From Bubalus kerabau (Eukaryota > Chordata > Mammalia > Artiodactyla > Bovidae): 64,000 bases of DNA. This document shows, piece by piece, positions 50,254 to 61,775 of this stretch. The stretch covers positions 12,739,501 through 12,803,500 of the forward strand of contig NC_073628.1 in assembly GCF_029407905.1 (NCBI RefSeq). Reading direction: 5' to 3'. Position 1 is the stretch's first letter. Each line of letters starts with the position of its first letter. A program made the position numbers and the translations under genes. The notes beneath the pieces were generated by a model that saw only the letters and a program-made list of their open reading frames with translations, made no database searches and was not told where the DNA came from.

Positions 50254-51419
50254 TTAGGGGCTCCTGGTCACCACTACATGCTAAGAACCCAAACTTCCCT
50301 GAGTACTTGGAGCCAGGAAAGAAGCATGAAGTGGCTTGCACTCCTCGGGCTGGTGGCCTTCTCAGAGTGCATAGTCAAGTAAGTATGGGGACTGTATGTT
50401 GCATCATATTCTTTTCTTAGACTTTTCTTTTCATCTGATTATTCTTCCACCCATCAGGTTTAGAAGGGAATGGAATATTTCCCTAACAGTCTTAAAGTTC
50501 AACTCTTACTTACTGATAAGTAACTTACTATAGGAACTGTGGATCCCAAGGTCTTGGTGTAGATTTGCATGGTTGCACAAATCTTGGGGTCCAGTCATGT
50601 CATGACCTATTGAAAATGCAACTCCTTGCAACTGTTCAGTGCACAGTCTAAGCAGATATCAATGTGGTCCTGTGGAATAGCACTTTTCTACATTTTATTC
50701 AACATGTCCTCTTTTTTCCCTGTGTACTTCAGTGTGTATATGCCTATGTCTGCATCTATGTATCACTGTTATTTATCTCTCCAACTCTTTGGAAGTCACT
50801 GGGAGTGTATTTCTCTTTCTGTTGTTTCTTTTGATTTTTCACTTGACTTGTCCTTCTTTCTCAAGCCTCTGGATTTCCCTTACTTGTTTCCTATATCTTG
50901 GATTCTTCTTTCAACTCTCTCTTCTCTGAAAACTTGGAGAAAGATACACTGTTTTTTATTTGACAAGCAGTGTGACCACAGCCAACTCAGAAACCTCTTG
51001 CATTTCAAATTGCTCCCTTGTCAAAGAGAATAAGAGTTCCCCTTCTTCCTTCTTCCTTGAGGTTCTATGAGAAGGATAGTGTGGGATGGCAATAGCAATG
51101 TTAATGGCTGTCATTGTTGAGACTTCCTATTTTTTTTTTTGTTGTTGTTGTTTAGTTGCTAAGTTGTGTCTTACTCTTCTTTTTTTTTTATTTTGTAAAT
51201 TTTATTTTTAAACTTTACATAATTGTATTAGTTTTGCCAAACATCAAAATGAATCCGCCACAGGTATACATGTGTTCCCCATCCTGAACCCTCCTCCCTC
51301 CTCCCTCCCCATACCTTCACTCTGGGTCGTCCCAGTGCACCAGCCCCAAGCATCCAGTATCGTGCATCGAACCTGGACTGGCAACTAGTTTCATACATGA
51401 TATTACACATGTTTCAATG

Positions 51420-54400
51420 CCATTCTCCCAAATCTTCCCACCCTCTCCCTCTGCCACAGAGTCCATAAGACTGTTCTATACATGAATGTCTCTTTTGCTG
51501 TCTCGTGAACAGGGTTATTGTTACCATCTTTCTAAATTCCATATATATGCGTTAGTATACTGTATTGGTGTTTTTCTTTCGGGTTTACTTCACTCTGTAT
51601 AATAGGCTTCAGTTTCATCCACCTCATTAGAACTGATTCAAATGTATTCTTTTTAATGGCTGAGTAATACTCCATTGGGTATATGTACCACAGCTTTCTT
51701 ATCCATTCATCTGCTGATGGACATCTAGGTTGCTTCCATGCCTGGCTATTATAAACAGTGCTGCGATGAACATTGGGGTACTCGTGTCTCTTTCCCTTCT
51801 GGTTTCCTCAGTGTGTATGCCCAGCAGTGGGATTGCTGGATCATAAGGCAGTTCTATTTCCCATTTTTTAAGGAATCTCCACACTGATCTCCATAGTGGC
51901 TGTACTAGTTTGCATTCCCACCAACAGTGTAAGGGGGTTCCCTTTTCTCCACACCCTCTCCAGCATTTATTACTTGTAGACTTTTGGATCACAGCCATTC
52001 TGACTGGTGTGAAATGGTACCTCATAGTGGTTTTGAATTGCATTTCTCTGATAATGAGAGATGTTGAGCATCTTTTCATGTGTTTGTTAGCCATCTGTAT
52101 GTCTTCTTTGGAGAAATGTCTATTTAGTTCTTTGGCCCATTTTTTTGATTGGGTCGTTTATTTTTCTGGAGTTGAGCTGTAGAAGTTGCTTGTATATTCT
52201 CGAGATTAGTTGTTTGTCAGTTGCTTCATTTGCTATTATCTTCTCCCATTTTGAAGGCTGTCTTTTCACCTTGCTAATAGTTTCCTTTGATGTGCAGAAG
52301 CTTTTAAGGTTAATTAGGTCCCATTTATTTATTTTTGCTTTTATTTCCAATATTCTTGGAGGTGGGTCATAGAGGATCCTGCTATGATTTATGTCGGAGA
52401 GTGTTTTGCCTATGTTCTCCTCTAGGAGTTTTATAGTTTCTGGTCTTACGTTTAGATCTTTAATCCATTTTGAGTTTATTTTTGTGTATGGTGTTAGAAA
52501 GTGTTCTAGTTTCATTCTTTTACAAGTGGTTGACCAGATTTCCCAGCACCACTTGTTAAAGAGATTGTCTTTAATCCATTGTATATTCTTGCCTCCTTTG
52601 TCAAAAATAAGGTGTCCATATGTGCATGGATTTATCTCTGGGCTTTCTATTTTGTTCCATTGATCTATATTTCTGTCTTTGTGCCAGTACCATACTGTCT
52701 TGATAACTGTGGCTTTGTAGTAGAGCCTGAAGTCAGGTAGGTTGATTCCTCCAGTTCCATTCTTCTTTCTCAAGATCGCTTTGGCTATTCGAGGTTTTTT
52801 CTATTTCCATACAAATTGTGAAATTATTTGTTCTAGCTCTGTGAAGAATACCGTTGGTAGCTTGATAGGGATTGCATTGAATCTATAAATTGCTTTGGGT
52901 AGTATACTCATTTTCACTATGTTGATTCTTCCAATCCATGAACATGGTATATTTTTCCATCTGTTAGTGTCCTCTTTGATTTCTTTCACCAGTGTTTTAT
53001 AGTTTTCTATATATAGGTCTTTAGTTTCTTTAGGTAGATATATTCCTAAGTATTTTATTCTTTCCGTTGCAATGGTGAATGGAATTGCTTCCTTAATTTC
53101 TCTTTCTGTTTTCTCATTATTAGTGTATAGGAATGCAAGTGATTTCTGTGTGTTGATTTTATATCCTGCAACTTTACTATAGTCATTGATTAGTTCTAGC
53201 AATTTACTGGTGGAGTCTTTAGGGTTTTCTATGTAGAGGATCATGTCATATGCAAATAGTGAGAGATTTACTTCTTCTTTTCAAATTTGGATTCTTTTTA
53301 CTTCTTTTTCTGCTCTGATTGCTGTGGCCAAAACTATGTTGAATAGTGATGGTGAAAGTGGGCACCCTTGTCTTGTTCCTGACTTTAGAGGAAATGCTTT
53401 CAATTTTTCACCATTGAGGATAATGTTTGCTGTGGGTTTGTCATATATAGCTTTGATTATGTTGAGGTATGTTCCTTCTATTCCTGCTTTCTGGAGAGTT
53501 TTTATCATAAATGGATGTTGAATTTTGTCAAAGGCTTTCTCTGTATCTATTGAGTTAATCATATGGTTTTTATTTTTCAGTTTGTTAATGTGGTGTATTA
53601 CATTGATTGATTAGCGGATATTGAAGAATCCTTGCATCCCTGGGATAAAGCCCACTTGGTCATGGTGTATGATCTTTTTAATGTGTTGTTGGATTCTGAT
53701 GGCTAGAATCTTGTTAAGGATTTTTGCATCTATGTTCATCAGTGATATTGGCCTGTAGTTTTCTTTTTTTGTGGGATCTTTGTCAGGTTTTGGTATTAGG
53801 GTGATGGTGGCCTCATAGAATGAGTTTGGAAGTTTACCATCCTCTGCAATTTTCTGGAAGAGTTTGAGCAGGATAGGTGTTAGCTCTTCTCTAAATTTTT
53901 GGTAGAATTCAGCTGTGAAGCCGTCTGGACCTAGGCTTTTGTTTGCTGGAAGATTTTTGATTACAGTTTCAATTTCCGTGCTTGCAATGGGTCTGTTAAG
54001 ATTTTCTATTTCTTCCTGGTCGAGTTTTGGAAAGTTGTACTTTCCTAAGAATTTGTCCATTTCTTCCACTTTGTCCATTTTATTGGCATATAATTGTTGA
54101 TAGTACTCTCTTATGATCCTTTGTATTTCTGTGTTGTCTGTTGTGATCTCTCCATTTTCATTTCTGATTTTATTGATTTGATTTTTCTCCCTTTGTTTCT
54201 TGATGAGTCTGGCTAATGGTTTGTCAATTTTATTTATCCTTTCAAAAAACCAGCTTTTGGTTTTGTTGATTTTTGCTATGATCTCTTTTGTTTCTTTTGC
54301 ATTTATTTCTGCTCAAAGTTTTAAGATTTCTTTCCTTCTACTAACCCTGGGGTTCTTCATTTCTTCCTTTTCTAGTTGCTTTAGGTGTAGAGTTAGGTTA

Positions 54401-55369
54401 TTTATTTGACTTTTTTCTTGTTTCTTGAGGTGTGCCTGTATTGCTATGAACTTTCCCCTTAAGACTGCTTTTACCATGTCCTACAGGTTTTGGGTTGTTG
54501 TGTTTTCATTTTCATTCGTTTCTATGCACATTTTGATTTCTTTTTTTTTTTTTTTTTAAATGTATTTCTTTTTTTATTTCTTCTGTGATTTGTTGGTTAT
54601 TCAGCAGCGTGTTGTTCAGCCTCCATATGTTGGAATTTTTAATAGTTTTTCTCCTGTAATTGAGATCTAATCTTACTGCATTGTGGTCAGAAAAGATGCT
54701 TGGAATGATTTCTATTTTTTTGAATTTACCAAGGCTAGCTTTATGGCCCAGGATGTGATCTATCCTGGAGAAGGTTCTATGTGCGCTTGAGAAAAAGGTG
54801 AAATTCATTGTTTTGGGATGAAATGTCCTATAGTTATCAATTAGGTCTAACTGGTCTATTGTATCATTTAAAGTTTGTGTTTCCTTGTTAATTTTCTGTT
54901 TAGTTGATCTATCCATAGGTGTGAGTGGGGTATTAAAGTCTCCCACTATTATTGTGTTATTGTTAATTTCTCCTTTCATACTTGTTAGCATTTGTCTTAC
55001 ATACTGCGGTGTTCCCGTGTTGGGTGCATATATATTTATAATTGTTATATCTTCTTCTTGGATTGATCCTTTGATCATTATGTAGTGACCTTCTTTGTCT
55101 CTTTTCACAGCCTTTGTTTTAAAGTCTATTTTATCTGATATGAGTATTGCTACTCCTGCTTTCTTTTGGTCCCTATTTGCATGGAAAATCTTTTTCCAGC
55201 CCTTCACTTTCAGTCTGTATGTGTCCCCTGTTTTGAGGTGGGTCTCTTGTAGACAACATATGTAGGGGTCTTGTTTTTGTATCCATTCAGCCAGTCTTTG
55301 TCTTTTGGTTGGGGCATTCAACCCATTTACGTTTAAGGTAATTACTGATAAGTATGATCCCATTGCCAT
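51420..55369 (-). pseudogene. L1-BT ORF2 (endonuclease-reverse transcriptase), broken
   Basis: The start MAMGSYLSVITLNVNGLN at 55369 begins an open 285-codon endonuclease-containing piece (to 54512), with the usual QETHLK, GDFNTPL and SDHNAVRLDL motifs. It is lost at an expanded A-tract (the T run at 54540-54557). Further pieces are 53611-54078, 53281-53562, 52801-53244 (RT fingers/palm), 52120-52773 and 51699-52094 (C-terminal). The catalytic FADD reads FAYD (GTCATA at 53245-53250 on the plus strand), so the first catalytic Asp is replaced. The lower boundary is approximate. Confidence 0.9.
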
Positions 55370-55420
55370 TTACTTTATTGTTTTGGGTTCAACTTTATAC
55401 ACCGTTTTTGTGTTTCCTGT

Positions 55421-56347
55421 CTAGAGAATATCCTTTAGTATTTGTTGGAGAGCTGGTTTGGTGGTGCAGAATTCTCTCAGCTTTTGCTTGTCTGAAAAGC
55501 TTTTGATTTCTCTTTCATACTTGAATGAGATCCTTGCTGGGTACAATAATCTGGGCTGTAGGTTATTTTCTTTCATCATTTTAAGTATGTCTTGCCATTC
55601 CCTCCTGGCTTGAAGAGTTTCTGTTGAAAGATCAGCTGTTATCCTTATGGGTATTCCCTTGTGTGTTATTTGTTGTTTTTCCCTTGCTGCTTTTAATATT
55701 AGTTCTTTGTGTTTGATCTTTGTTAATTTGATTAATATGTGTCTTGGGGTGTTTCGCCTTGGGTTTATCCTGTTTGGGACTCTCTGGGTTTCTTGGACTT
55801 GGGTGACTATTTCCTTCCCCATTTTAGGGAAGTTTTCAACTATTATCTCCTCAAGTATTTTCTCATGGTCTTTCTTTTTGTCTTCTTCTTCTGGGACCCC
55901 TATGATTCGAATGTTGTAGCATTTAATATTGTCCTGGAGGTCTCTGAGATTGTCCTCATTTCTTTTAATTCGTTTTTCTTTTATCCTCTCTGATTCATTT
56001 ATTTCTACCATTCTATCTTCTAATTCACTAATCCTATCTTCTGCCTCTGTTATTCTACTATTTGTTGCCTCCAGAGTGTTTTTAATTTCACTTATTGCAT
56101 TATTCATTATTTATTGACTCTTTTTTATTTCTTCTAAGTCCTTGTTAAACCTTTCTTGTATCTTCTCAATCCTTGCCTCCAGGCTATTTATCTGTGATTC
56201 CATTTTAATTTCAAGATTTTGGATCCATTTCACTATCATTATTCGGAATTCTTTATCAGGTAGATTTCCTATCTCTTCCTCTTTGGTTTGGTTTGGTGGG
56301 CATTTATCCTGTTCCTTTATCTGCTGGCTATTCCTCTGTCTCTTCAT
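55421..56347 (-). pseudogene. L1-BT ORF1 (RNA-binding chaperone protein), one premature stop
   Basis: A 308-codon frame, with start MKRQRNSQQIKEQDKCPPNQ at 56347 and stop at 55421. One in-frame TAA at 56111-56113 splits it after codon 78. The rest is open. It shows a coiled-coil stretch (IKNTLEATNSRITEAEDRI), the RRM-like core and the C-terminal domain (ILYP-type text with RLLYPARISFKYEREIKSF). L1 ORF1 forms trimers that bind L1 RNA. Near-intact coding suggests a fairly young insertion. Confidence 0.9.
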
Positions 56348-59300
56348 CTTGTTTAAATTGCTGAGTTTGGGGTGTCCTTTCTGTATTCTGGCAGTTTGTG
56401 AAGTTCTCTTTATTGTGGCGTTTCCTCACTGTGTGTGGGTTTGTACAGGTGGCTTGTCACGGTTTCCTGGTTAGGGAAGCTTGTGTCGATGTTCTGGTGG
56501 ATGGAGCTGTATTTCTTCCCTCTGGAGTATAATGAAATGTCCAGTAATGAGTTATGAGATGTCTGTGGTTTTGGGGTGACTTTGTGCCTGTACCTTGAAG
56601 CTCAGGGCTGTGTTCCTTTGTTGCTGGAGAATTTGCTTGGTATGTCTTACCCTGGAACTTGTTGGCGCTTGTGTGATGCTTGGTTTCAGTGTCTGTATAG
56701 AGGTGTTTGATGAGCTCCTGTCAATTAATGTTCCTTGGAGTCAGGAGTTCCCTGGAGTCAGGGTTTGGACTTAAGCCTCCTACTTCCAGTTATCGGTCTT
56801 ATTTTTACAGTAGTTTCAAAACTTCTCCTTCTATACAGCACCATTGATAAAACATCTACGTTAAAGATGAAAAGTTTCTCTACTGTGAGGGTCACTCGGA
56901 GAGGTTCACAGCGTTACATGGAGAAGAGAAGAGGGAGGAGGGAGTTAGAGGTGACCCAAATGAGATGAGGTAGAATCAATAGTGGAGAGAGTGGGCTAGC
57001 CAGTAGTCACTTCCTTATGTGCACTCCACAAATGGACCGCTCAGAGATGTTCACGGAGTAATACAGAGAAGAGAAGAAGGAGGAAGGAGACAGAGGTGGC
57101 CAGAAGGATAAAAGGGGGAAATGAAAAGGAAGAAGACAGATCCAGCCAGTAATCAGTTCCCTAAGTGTTCTCCACCGTCTGGAACACACAGAAATTCACA
57201 GAGTTGGGTAGAGTAGGGAGGGGTTAGGGAGGAGATACAGGCGACCTGGTGGAGAAAATGGATAGTCCAAAGGGAGAGAGAGCAGTCAAGCCAGTAATCT
57301 CGCTCCCTAGTGAAAAATGGGTCCTGAAGATTGGGTTCTTAAAGGTATAAAATTGGTAACAAATACATAAAAGCAAAAATTTAAAGTCTAGAGTAGAGTT
57401 TGGAATTTCAAAAATACGATGTTAATGAAAAGAAGAAGGAAAAGAAAGAGAGAAAAAACGAACAAAGAAAAACAAACAAGGTTGCAAAAATTATAAAGAA
57501 ACTACAGGTACAAAATTGTTAACTAATACCAAAAAGCAAAAGTTAAAAATCTAGAGTAGAGTTTGGAATTTCAAAAATACAATGTTAAAAAAAAGAAGAA
57601 GAAAAATAAAGAGAGAAAACAAACAAACCAACAAAAACAATGTCGCAAAAATTATAAAGAAAATACAGGTACAAAATTGATATAAAATACCAAAAAGCAT
57701 AAATTAAAAATCTTGAGTGGAGTTTGGAATTGCAGATATATGATGTTATATAAAAGAAGAAGAGAAAGAAACAGAGGGGGGAAAAAAGGGAAAAAAAAGT
57801 TACAGAAATTATAAAAAAAACTATAGGTACAAAATTGATAACATATACCAAAAGGCTAAAATTAAAAATCTAGGGTAGAGTTTGGAATTTCAAAAATACA
57901 ATGTTAAAGAAAAGAAAAAAAATAAAAACACGGTTAAAAATTATAAAATATATATATGAAGTTTGCTGAAGAAGAAAAAAATAGGGTCTTTTTTTTTTTT
58001 TTTTTGCAAAGTAATAGGTTATAAAAGTGAAAATTAAAGGACAATAGAGGACTTAAAATTTTTTTAAAAAAATTAAAAAAAGAATAAAGAAAGAAAGATT
58101 GATCATAAAAATAGTAAAAATATATCTAGGTCTTTCTCTGGTTTTGTTGTGAGTATTGTGGGTTCAGTTCATTTTTGGCTAGTTCCTTGGTCTGACTTAT
58201 ATTTCTCAAGATCTATAGGCCCCTTCCTATGTAGTCCGTAGTAACCACAGGGTTTTAATCTATGGCCTGTAGCTTCCAAGGCATTTCCCTCTGTTATAGC
58301 TTCTTCTGTTTGCTGGTCTCTTCAGTGTCTGGTTTCTGCCCTGACACAACAGGGACGGTGGAGGACACTTTTTTTTTTTTTTTTTTTTTAGGCTCACTTG
58401 TTCAGTCGCGCTGTGGGGAGGGAGGGAGGGATGCTGCAAACAGATAACACTGGCGTGCGCTCGCAGTGCCTCAGCCACACTGGGTCTGCCCCCACTCACG
58501 GCGCGTGTAGCCTCCCTGCCCACACTGCTCAGGCTCTAGGTTGTTCCGCCAGGAACAATCAGAGGCTGGCCCTGGGCTGACCGCCCAGGTCCAAGCCGCT
58601 TAGGTTCAGGCACTCGGGTTGTCCTCAGAGGTGCAGACTCAGTTGGGCCTGCATTTTGTGCTCTTCCCAGGTCCGAGCAGCTCAGGTGATGAGGTGTTTG
58701 GCAAGCGCCAATGCTGCGTCTTATCGCCTCCCTGCCACTCGGTTATCTGGGTGTAAAACCAGCGCACCTTCTCAGGCAGATGTTGAACGTCCAGACCCCC
58801 AAGAAGTTTTAGTTAGCAAAGAAGCCTGCTTACAGTTTTATAGATAGTGTCTCTCTGGGGCTGCGATTGCCTCCTTCCAGCTCTGGCTGCCTGTCACTGG
58901 AGGGGGAAGGTCTGCAGCCAGCTATCTCTGTTCAGTCCTTTGTTCTGTGCGCGGGCCTGGTGGTGTCTTAGGTTAGGGCTGGCTTTTCGCGTGGTAGATA
59001 TCCCACAGTCTGGTTTGCTAGCCCAAATTATTTCGCTCAGATAGCGCTCAGGACACTCGGGCCAGATTCTTACTCTAAGCGACGCAGCCCGCGCCGCGCT
59101 TCCCTGCCCAGCCCCCGCTTGCTAATGGCGTGTGCAGGCCTCTGTGCTGCTTCTCCGCTGGGGGAGTTACCGTAGGGCTCACAATCTGTGATTTTTAATT
59201 GTTTATTTATTTTTTTCTCCCTGTTATGTTGCCCTCTGTGCTTCCAAAGCTTGGCACAGATTCGGCAGTGAGAAGGTTTCCTGATGTTTGGAAACTTCTC

Positions 59301-59549
59301 TCTTTTTAAGACTCCCTTCCTGGGACGGAACTCCATTCCTCCCTCTTTTGTCTATTTTTTTGTCTTTTATATTTTTTCCTACCTCCTTTCAAAGAGTTGG
59401 GTTGCTTTTCTGGGTGCCTGATGTCCTCTGCCGGCATTCAGAAGTTGTTTTGTGGAATTTACTCAATGTTTAAATGCTCTTTTAATGAATTTGTGGGGGA
59501 GAAAGAGTTCTCCCTGTCCTAATCCTCCGCCATCTTGGCTCCTCCCTCC
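56348..59549 (-). other. L1-BT 5' UTR
   Basis: A 3.2-kb 5' UTR: purine-rich or G+C-moderate near ORF1, then an A-rich tandem array (57344-57950), a T run of about 20 at 58370-58390 and a G+C-rich 5' third. Promoter function is known for L1 5' UTRs in general; nothing here shows it directly. Confidence 0.8.
57344..57950 (+). repeat. Four-copy tandem repeat in L1 5' UTR (about 160-bp unit)
   Basis: Units begin GGTATAAAATTGG or GGTACAAAATTG at 57344, 57507, 57668 and 57826 (spacing 163, 161 and 158 bp). Each has the phrase 'gagtttggaatttcaaaaat' or a near variant and an A/AG-rich end. The L1 at 25382-34551 has only one such unit. Confidence 0.88.
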
Positions 59550-60718
59550 GAGACTTCCTATTTATCAGGTACCTTATATCCATCACTTCTCTTATCCCCA
59601 AGATATTCTATTTGGAGGGTTTGTATTGTTACATTCCACCATTTTACCGAAGGGGGAACTGAGACACCACATGGTCATATGGCTTATCCAAGATTGCAGA
59701 AAAGAACATGTATTCAAATCTATGTCTTTGCCATGGTATAGGCATAAAATTCTGATAATAATGTGCCTCATAAAAATGATTAGAAAATACACAGGGCCAT
59801 TACAATGACAGTTATACCTTAACACTGACAGCTAATTGTAGCATCCTCTTTGTTTTCTTTGTCAAATGCTCAGTGAAAGAATACCTCTAAGGAGAGCGAA
59901 GACCATGAGGAAAACCCTCAGTGGAAAAAACATGCTGAAGGAGGATTTCTTGAAGGAGCATCCTTACAGATGGTCCCAGATCTTTTCATGGCTGAAAACT
60001 AACTATTCACCCGCTGAGAAACATCATGGATGTGAGTATTTTGGGAGGACGGTGCTCCACAGTACCCCCTTGTTCTCTAGCCAGGCATGGGGCTTATTTG
60101 GAGGTGCCAGGTGGGATGTTGAGGTTGGGGTTCCTGAAGGAGGCAGAGATACTGGAAAACAGGGACCCCAACCAGAGGAGAAGGCACTCTCATCCTCAAC
60201 TGTTGGTCTTGGTGACTGGGCCTGGAAATTAACAGGTGGCAGGTAAATATTCATTTCTCTGTCAAACATGTGTCATTAGTTTGATGGTGATTGTTCCTTC
60301 TGAACTACGTGAGCCACTCAGCTACAGATGAAGAGTGAGCCATCACTGATCAAAAGGTAGAACCAACTGCAAAGCAATTGTGAATCCCCAGGCAGAGGAA
60401 TTCAGTTTCCACAGATGCAAGAATGACAGCAGTAAAAAGTTACTGAATCTGTATTCCATGTATGGCCATAACGATCACTGTGGTCACTGTTTTGAGATTA
60501 GACAAAGGGCTTATTTTGTTTTCAAGAATATCCATGCCAGCCTGAGAGATAGGCAAAGGGCAAATACATGTCAAAAGAAAGGGTCACCTGTGTGGTGTTG
60601 ATTGGATGTGGTCTGAGTTTAGAGGGAGTGGCTGGGGTTGATCAAGAAGGAGCACCTGGAGAAGGGGCTGCTAAGGCTGGGTTTGAAGAGATTACAGAGC
60701 TTCTCAAATGAAGGCACC

Positions 60719-60850
60719 AGGACCTCCTTGGGTGTCCAGCGGTCCTAGAGGCCCAGTGGTTATGCCTCTGGGCTTCCCATGTAGGAGGTACCACTTCAAC
60801 GCTTGGTCATAGAGTCAATATCCTGCATACAATGTAGCACAGGAAAAATA
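60719..60850 (+). mobile_element. CHR SINE in intron 2 of PAG copy B
   Basis: Counterpart of 9401-9538, with a shorter A-rich tail. Confidence 0.75.
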
Positions 60851-61634
60851 TATCAAATGCAGATATGTCTGTGACCAAAGTCTGTGAGGTGCATAGTGGT
60901 TAGAAAGTGATCTCAAGAGATATGTGACACCCAGAGGGAGGCATCAGTGTGGGAATAGAGGGTAGCCAGTTCTGCACTAACCCACTCCCTCCTTCTCCCT
61001 GTAGTTGGTCTACGTGGGTAACCTCACCATTGGAACACCCCCTCAGGAATTCCAGGTTGTCTTTGACACAGCCTTATCTGACCTGTGGGTGCCCCCCGTC
61101 TTTTGCACCAGTCCAGCCTGTTGTGAGTACAGACACCCTGTACCCGGACCATCCTTCACTTGCCCTGCTGCCCTGTTTTCCACCCTTGACACCTGATGAC
61201 ACTCATCTCTTGTGTCTGCAGCTACACACATTAGGTTCAGACATCTTCAGTCTTCCACCTTCCGGCCTACCCATAAGACCTTCACCATCAATTATGGATC
61301 TGGGAGAATGAACGGAGTTGTTGCTTATGACACAGTTTGGGTAACAGTGTAACAAATGCTGAGTCAGGACTGGCTATGGAGTGACCACTGCTTGAAAAAC
61401 AGATGCAGGACCATCTGGCAGGACCCATCCTAGCCTAATTCCCATATATATTGGCCATCATATCCATAGGATATGTTTCTGGGAAGGCAGTGCCTGTGGT
61501 GACACAGGAATAAACAAATTAGCTGACCCAGAGATTTGCTTGAGGTGTGGACTTGCAGCTCCTCTGCCCATGAGAAGTTCAAGGTTCATTTTGCTGGGAG
61601 AGAGGAGAAGGGATAAAAGCACCCTGGCACTTTC

Positions 61635-61775
61635 AGGTGGTAACTGGTTTAATCCTGAACAACCCCACACAGCAGTTACTCTGATTAGCTCATGAGACAT
61701 ATGAGGAAACTGAAGTACAGACGTCAAGGGCCTTGCTGAGGGCACACATGTGGTAAAATGTGGAGTTAGGCTGGC
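61635..61775 (-). repeat. MIR element in PAG copy B intron 4
   Basis: Counterpart of 10325-10475, with 'atgaggaaactgaagtacag' and 'gggcacacatgtggtaaaat'. Confidence 0.7.

Larger units (their letters stand above)
51133..59549 (-). mobile_element. Full-length L1-BT in intron 1 of PAG copy B
   Basis: An 8.4-kb L1 antisense to the host gene, with poly(A) side at 51133 and 5' end at 59549 (complement of the usual start, 'gccatcttggctcctcc'). It is flanked by GAGACTTCCTATTT at 51119-51132 and 59550-59563. The same site in copy A is unbroken at 7941-7954. ORF1 is nearly intact, and ORF2 is broken by several shifts. Between the poly(A) and the L1 3' end lies a 39-bp SINE-like piece (51141-51179), a possible 3' transduction. 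Confidence 0.96.

Noticed and set aside
57585..57851. Antisense open frame in the L1 5' UTR
   Set aside because: Made by the A-rich tandem repeat read on the opposite strand; low complexity.
61005..61196. Reading of exon 3 of copy B as a separate gene start
   Set aside because: The frame opens with a TTG at an acceptor site; it is an internal PAG exon, not an initiation codon.
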